Below are positions 51,864-52,326 of a stretch of 52,326 nt of DNA, one piece after another. Source of the DNA: a virus; the IMG/VR virus record IMGVR_UViG_3300023112_000019, positions 1 to 52,326 of that record. One strand, written 5' to 3'. A program made the position numbers and the translations under genes. Positions within the stretch are counted from its first letter, which is position 1. Each line of letters starts with the position of its first letter. The notes beneath the pieces were generated by a model that worked only from the letters and a program-made list of their open reading frames with translations, made no database searches and was not told where the DNA came from.

Positions 51864-51877
51864 ATGTTGGCAATTAG
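51864..51877. repeat. 14-base direct repeat, copy 2
   Basis: ATGTTGGCAATTAG; one mismatch to copy 1 at 51823-51836. Lacks the palindromic left half that copy 1 has. Confidence 0.65.
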
Positions 51878-52142
51878 TATCTCCCGGCGCGATGCGCCTT
51901 ATAGGGGTGCTTTTAGTTAAAAAAAATATAGGGGAGCAAGGTAAATTAAACCTTATGAAAACAAATAGATATAGCAGGGCTTTTTCCTTATACGGGCGCA
52001 TTTCAGTATTAAAAATTTTAGAGAAAAAATAAAAAGAGCATTTCTCTAAAGAGCCCTTATAGGGACCAAAAATGTGTCTCACCTCTAGGACTCTGATTGA
52101 GTACTCTGGCATTCAGATGTACGCCATTCGAGGTACCGGGTA

Positions 52143-52162
52143 AATTGTCAATAATGACAATT
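52143..52162 (+). promoter_or_regulatory. Inverted repeat in leader of rightward gene
   Basis: AATTGTCA, ATAA, TGACAATT: perfect 8-bp arms with a 4-base centre, ending 37 bases before the ATG at 52200. Could be an operator or an mRNA hairpin. Confidence 0.6.
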
Positions 52163-52199
52163 GATCCCTTTCCTATTCACTCTTGCCTAGGAGGCAATC

Positions 52200-52326
52200 A
52201 TGACTACACGTACACCCGTCACCATGCTCAATGGTGACACGCTTGAGCTTACGCTTACTCATGAGCATAACGTTGCTCATTACTCCTACTACTCAGCTGT
52301 CATTGATGGTGTTACACACTACTTCA
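52200..52326 (+). CDS. Rightward gene, N-terminal part only
   Basis: ATG at 52200 preceded by TAGGAGGCAATC, a near-perfect SD (AGGAGG) with suitable spacing. The frame stays open for 42 codons to the window edge and reads MTTRTPVTMLNGDTLELTLT..., Thr- and His-rich. Its third-base use is more C/G-rich than the leftward genes, hinting at a different expression class (for instance an early or middle gene) or origin. Too short to name. Confidence 0.7.
   Translation, partial: MTTRTPVTMLNGDTLELTLTHEHNVAHYSYYSAVIDGVTHYF

Larger units (their letters stand above)
51619..52199. promoter_or_regulatory. Divergent intergenic control region, no gene seen
   Basis: About 580 bases between the leftward structural operon and the rightward gene at 52200. 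Short frames present on the minus strand lack SD and coding character. What is visible: an 18-bp dyad at 51665-51682; a G-rich run at 51714-51737; a plus-strand terminator at 51773-51792; a perfect 14-bp palindrome at 51817-51830; 14-base near-direct repeats at 51823-51836 and 51864-51877; a GC hairpin at 51886-51898; CCTTATA-type motifs at 51897, 51986 and 52055; AT-rich runs; and an inverted repeat at 52143-52162. No convincing sigma70 promoter for the rightward gene is found. The density of dyads suggests control by phage regulators or non-host promoters. Confidence 0.6.

Noticed and set aside
51615-52112. Two minus-strand reading frames of 75 and 86 codons in the control region
   Set aside because: No SD, residue composition atypical for protein, and they run through several dyads and a terminator.
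52081-52140. tRNA-like segment with TTCGAGG
   Set aside because: The stems flanking the supposed T-loop do not pair and no acceptor or anticodon stem can be drawn.
52118-52146. Sigma70 promoter for the rightward gene
   Set aside because: The best pair (TGTACG, TAAATT) matches the -35 at only three of six positions; not convincing.

Overview
This window is most of the virion-morphogenesis region of a tailed double-stranded DNA phage with a contractile tail (myovirus-type Caudoviricetes). The diagnostic genes are a large terminase subunit, portal, prohead protease, major capsid protein, tail sheath, tail tube, tail assembly chaperones and very long tail/baseplate genes. The DNA is AT-rich by eye, ribosome-binding sites are mostly strong AGGAG types, and I see no tRNA, rRNA or CRISPR array. 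I cannot name the host or genus. The lengths of the tail proteins point to a large phage.

Layout. Nearly everything from 51.6 kb down to position 1 is read leftward (minus strand), starting at a good sigma70-like promoter at 51590-51618. In transcription order: (1) 51.5-47.5 kb, small Gly/Ala/Met-rich proteins, a Cys-rich protein in the small-terminase position and two HNH endonucleases; (2) 47.5-39.8 kb, terminase large subunit, four virion proteins of unclear role and the portal; (3) 39.8-34.3 kb, protease-scaffold fusion, a protein in the decoration-protein position, major capsid protein and a short Lys-tailed protein; (4) 34.3-21.4 kb, about 13 kb of Ig-like and fibre-like appendage proteins, interrupted by a third HNH gene; (5) 21.4-19.3 kb, connector, neck and tail-terminator candidates; (6) 19.3-13.7 kb, sheath, three tube-like paralogues and two chaperones; (7) 13.7 kb to the left edge, three giant proteins of 1836, 1413 and at least 1304 residues. 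The right end (51.55-52.2 kb) is a divergent control region rich in palindromes and repeats. Beyond it a rightward gene begins at 52200 and runs off the window.

How it works together. Genes are tightly packed. Eleven junctions use the TAATG stop/start overlap, so translation is probably coupled. Terminator-like hairpins follow the genes whose products are needed in most copies (capsid, tail tube), and another hairpin follows the terminase. Internal promoter-like sequences precede the chaperone/giant-protein block and one fibre gene.

Most unusual points. The 1413-residue protein carries an Arg-x-Pro motif followed by DFDKDQ, which resembles the catalytic metal loop of double-psi-beta-barrel RNA polymerases. 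The 1836-residue protein in the tape-measure position carries a staphylococcal-nuclease domain with all five catalytic residues. Together with the Gly-rich small proteins these suggest a set of proteins delivered into the host with the DNA, possibly including a virion RNA polymerase. That idea is inference and needs structural or profile tests.
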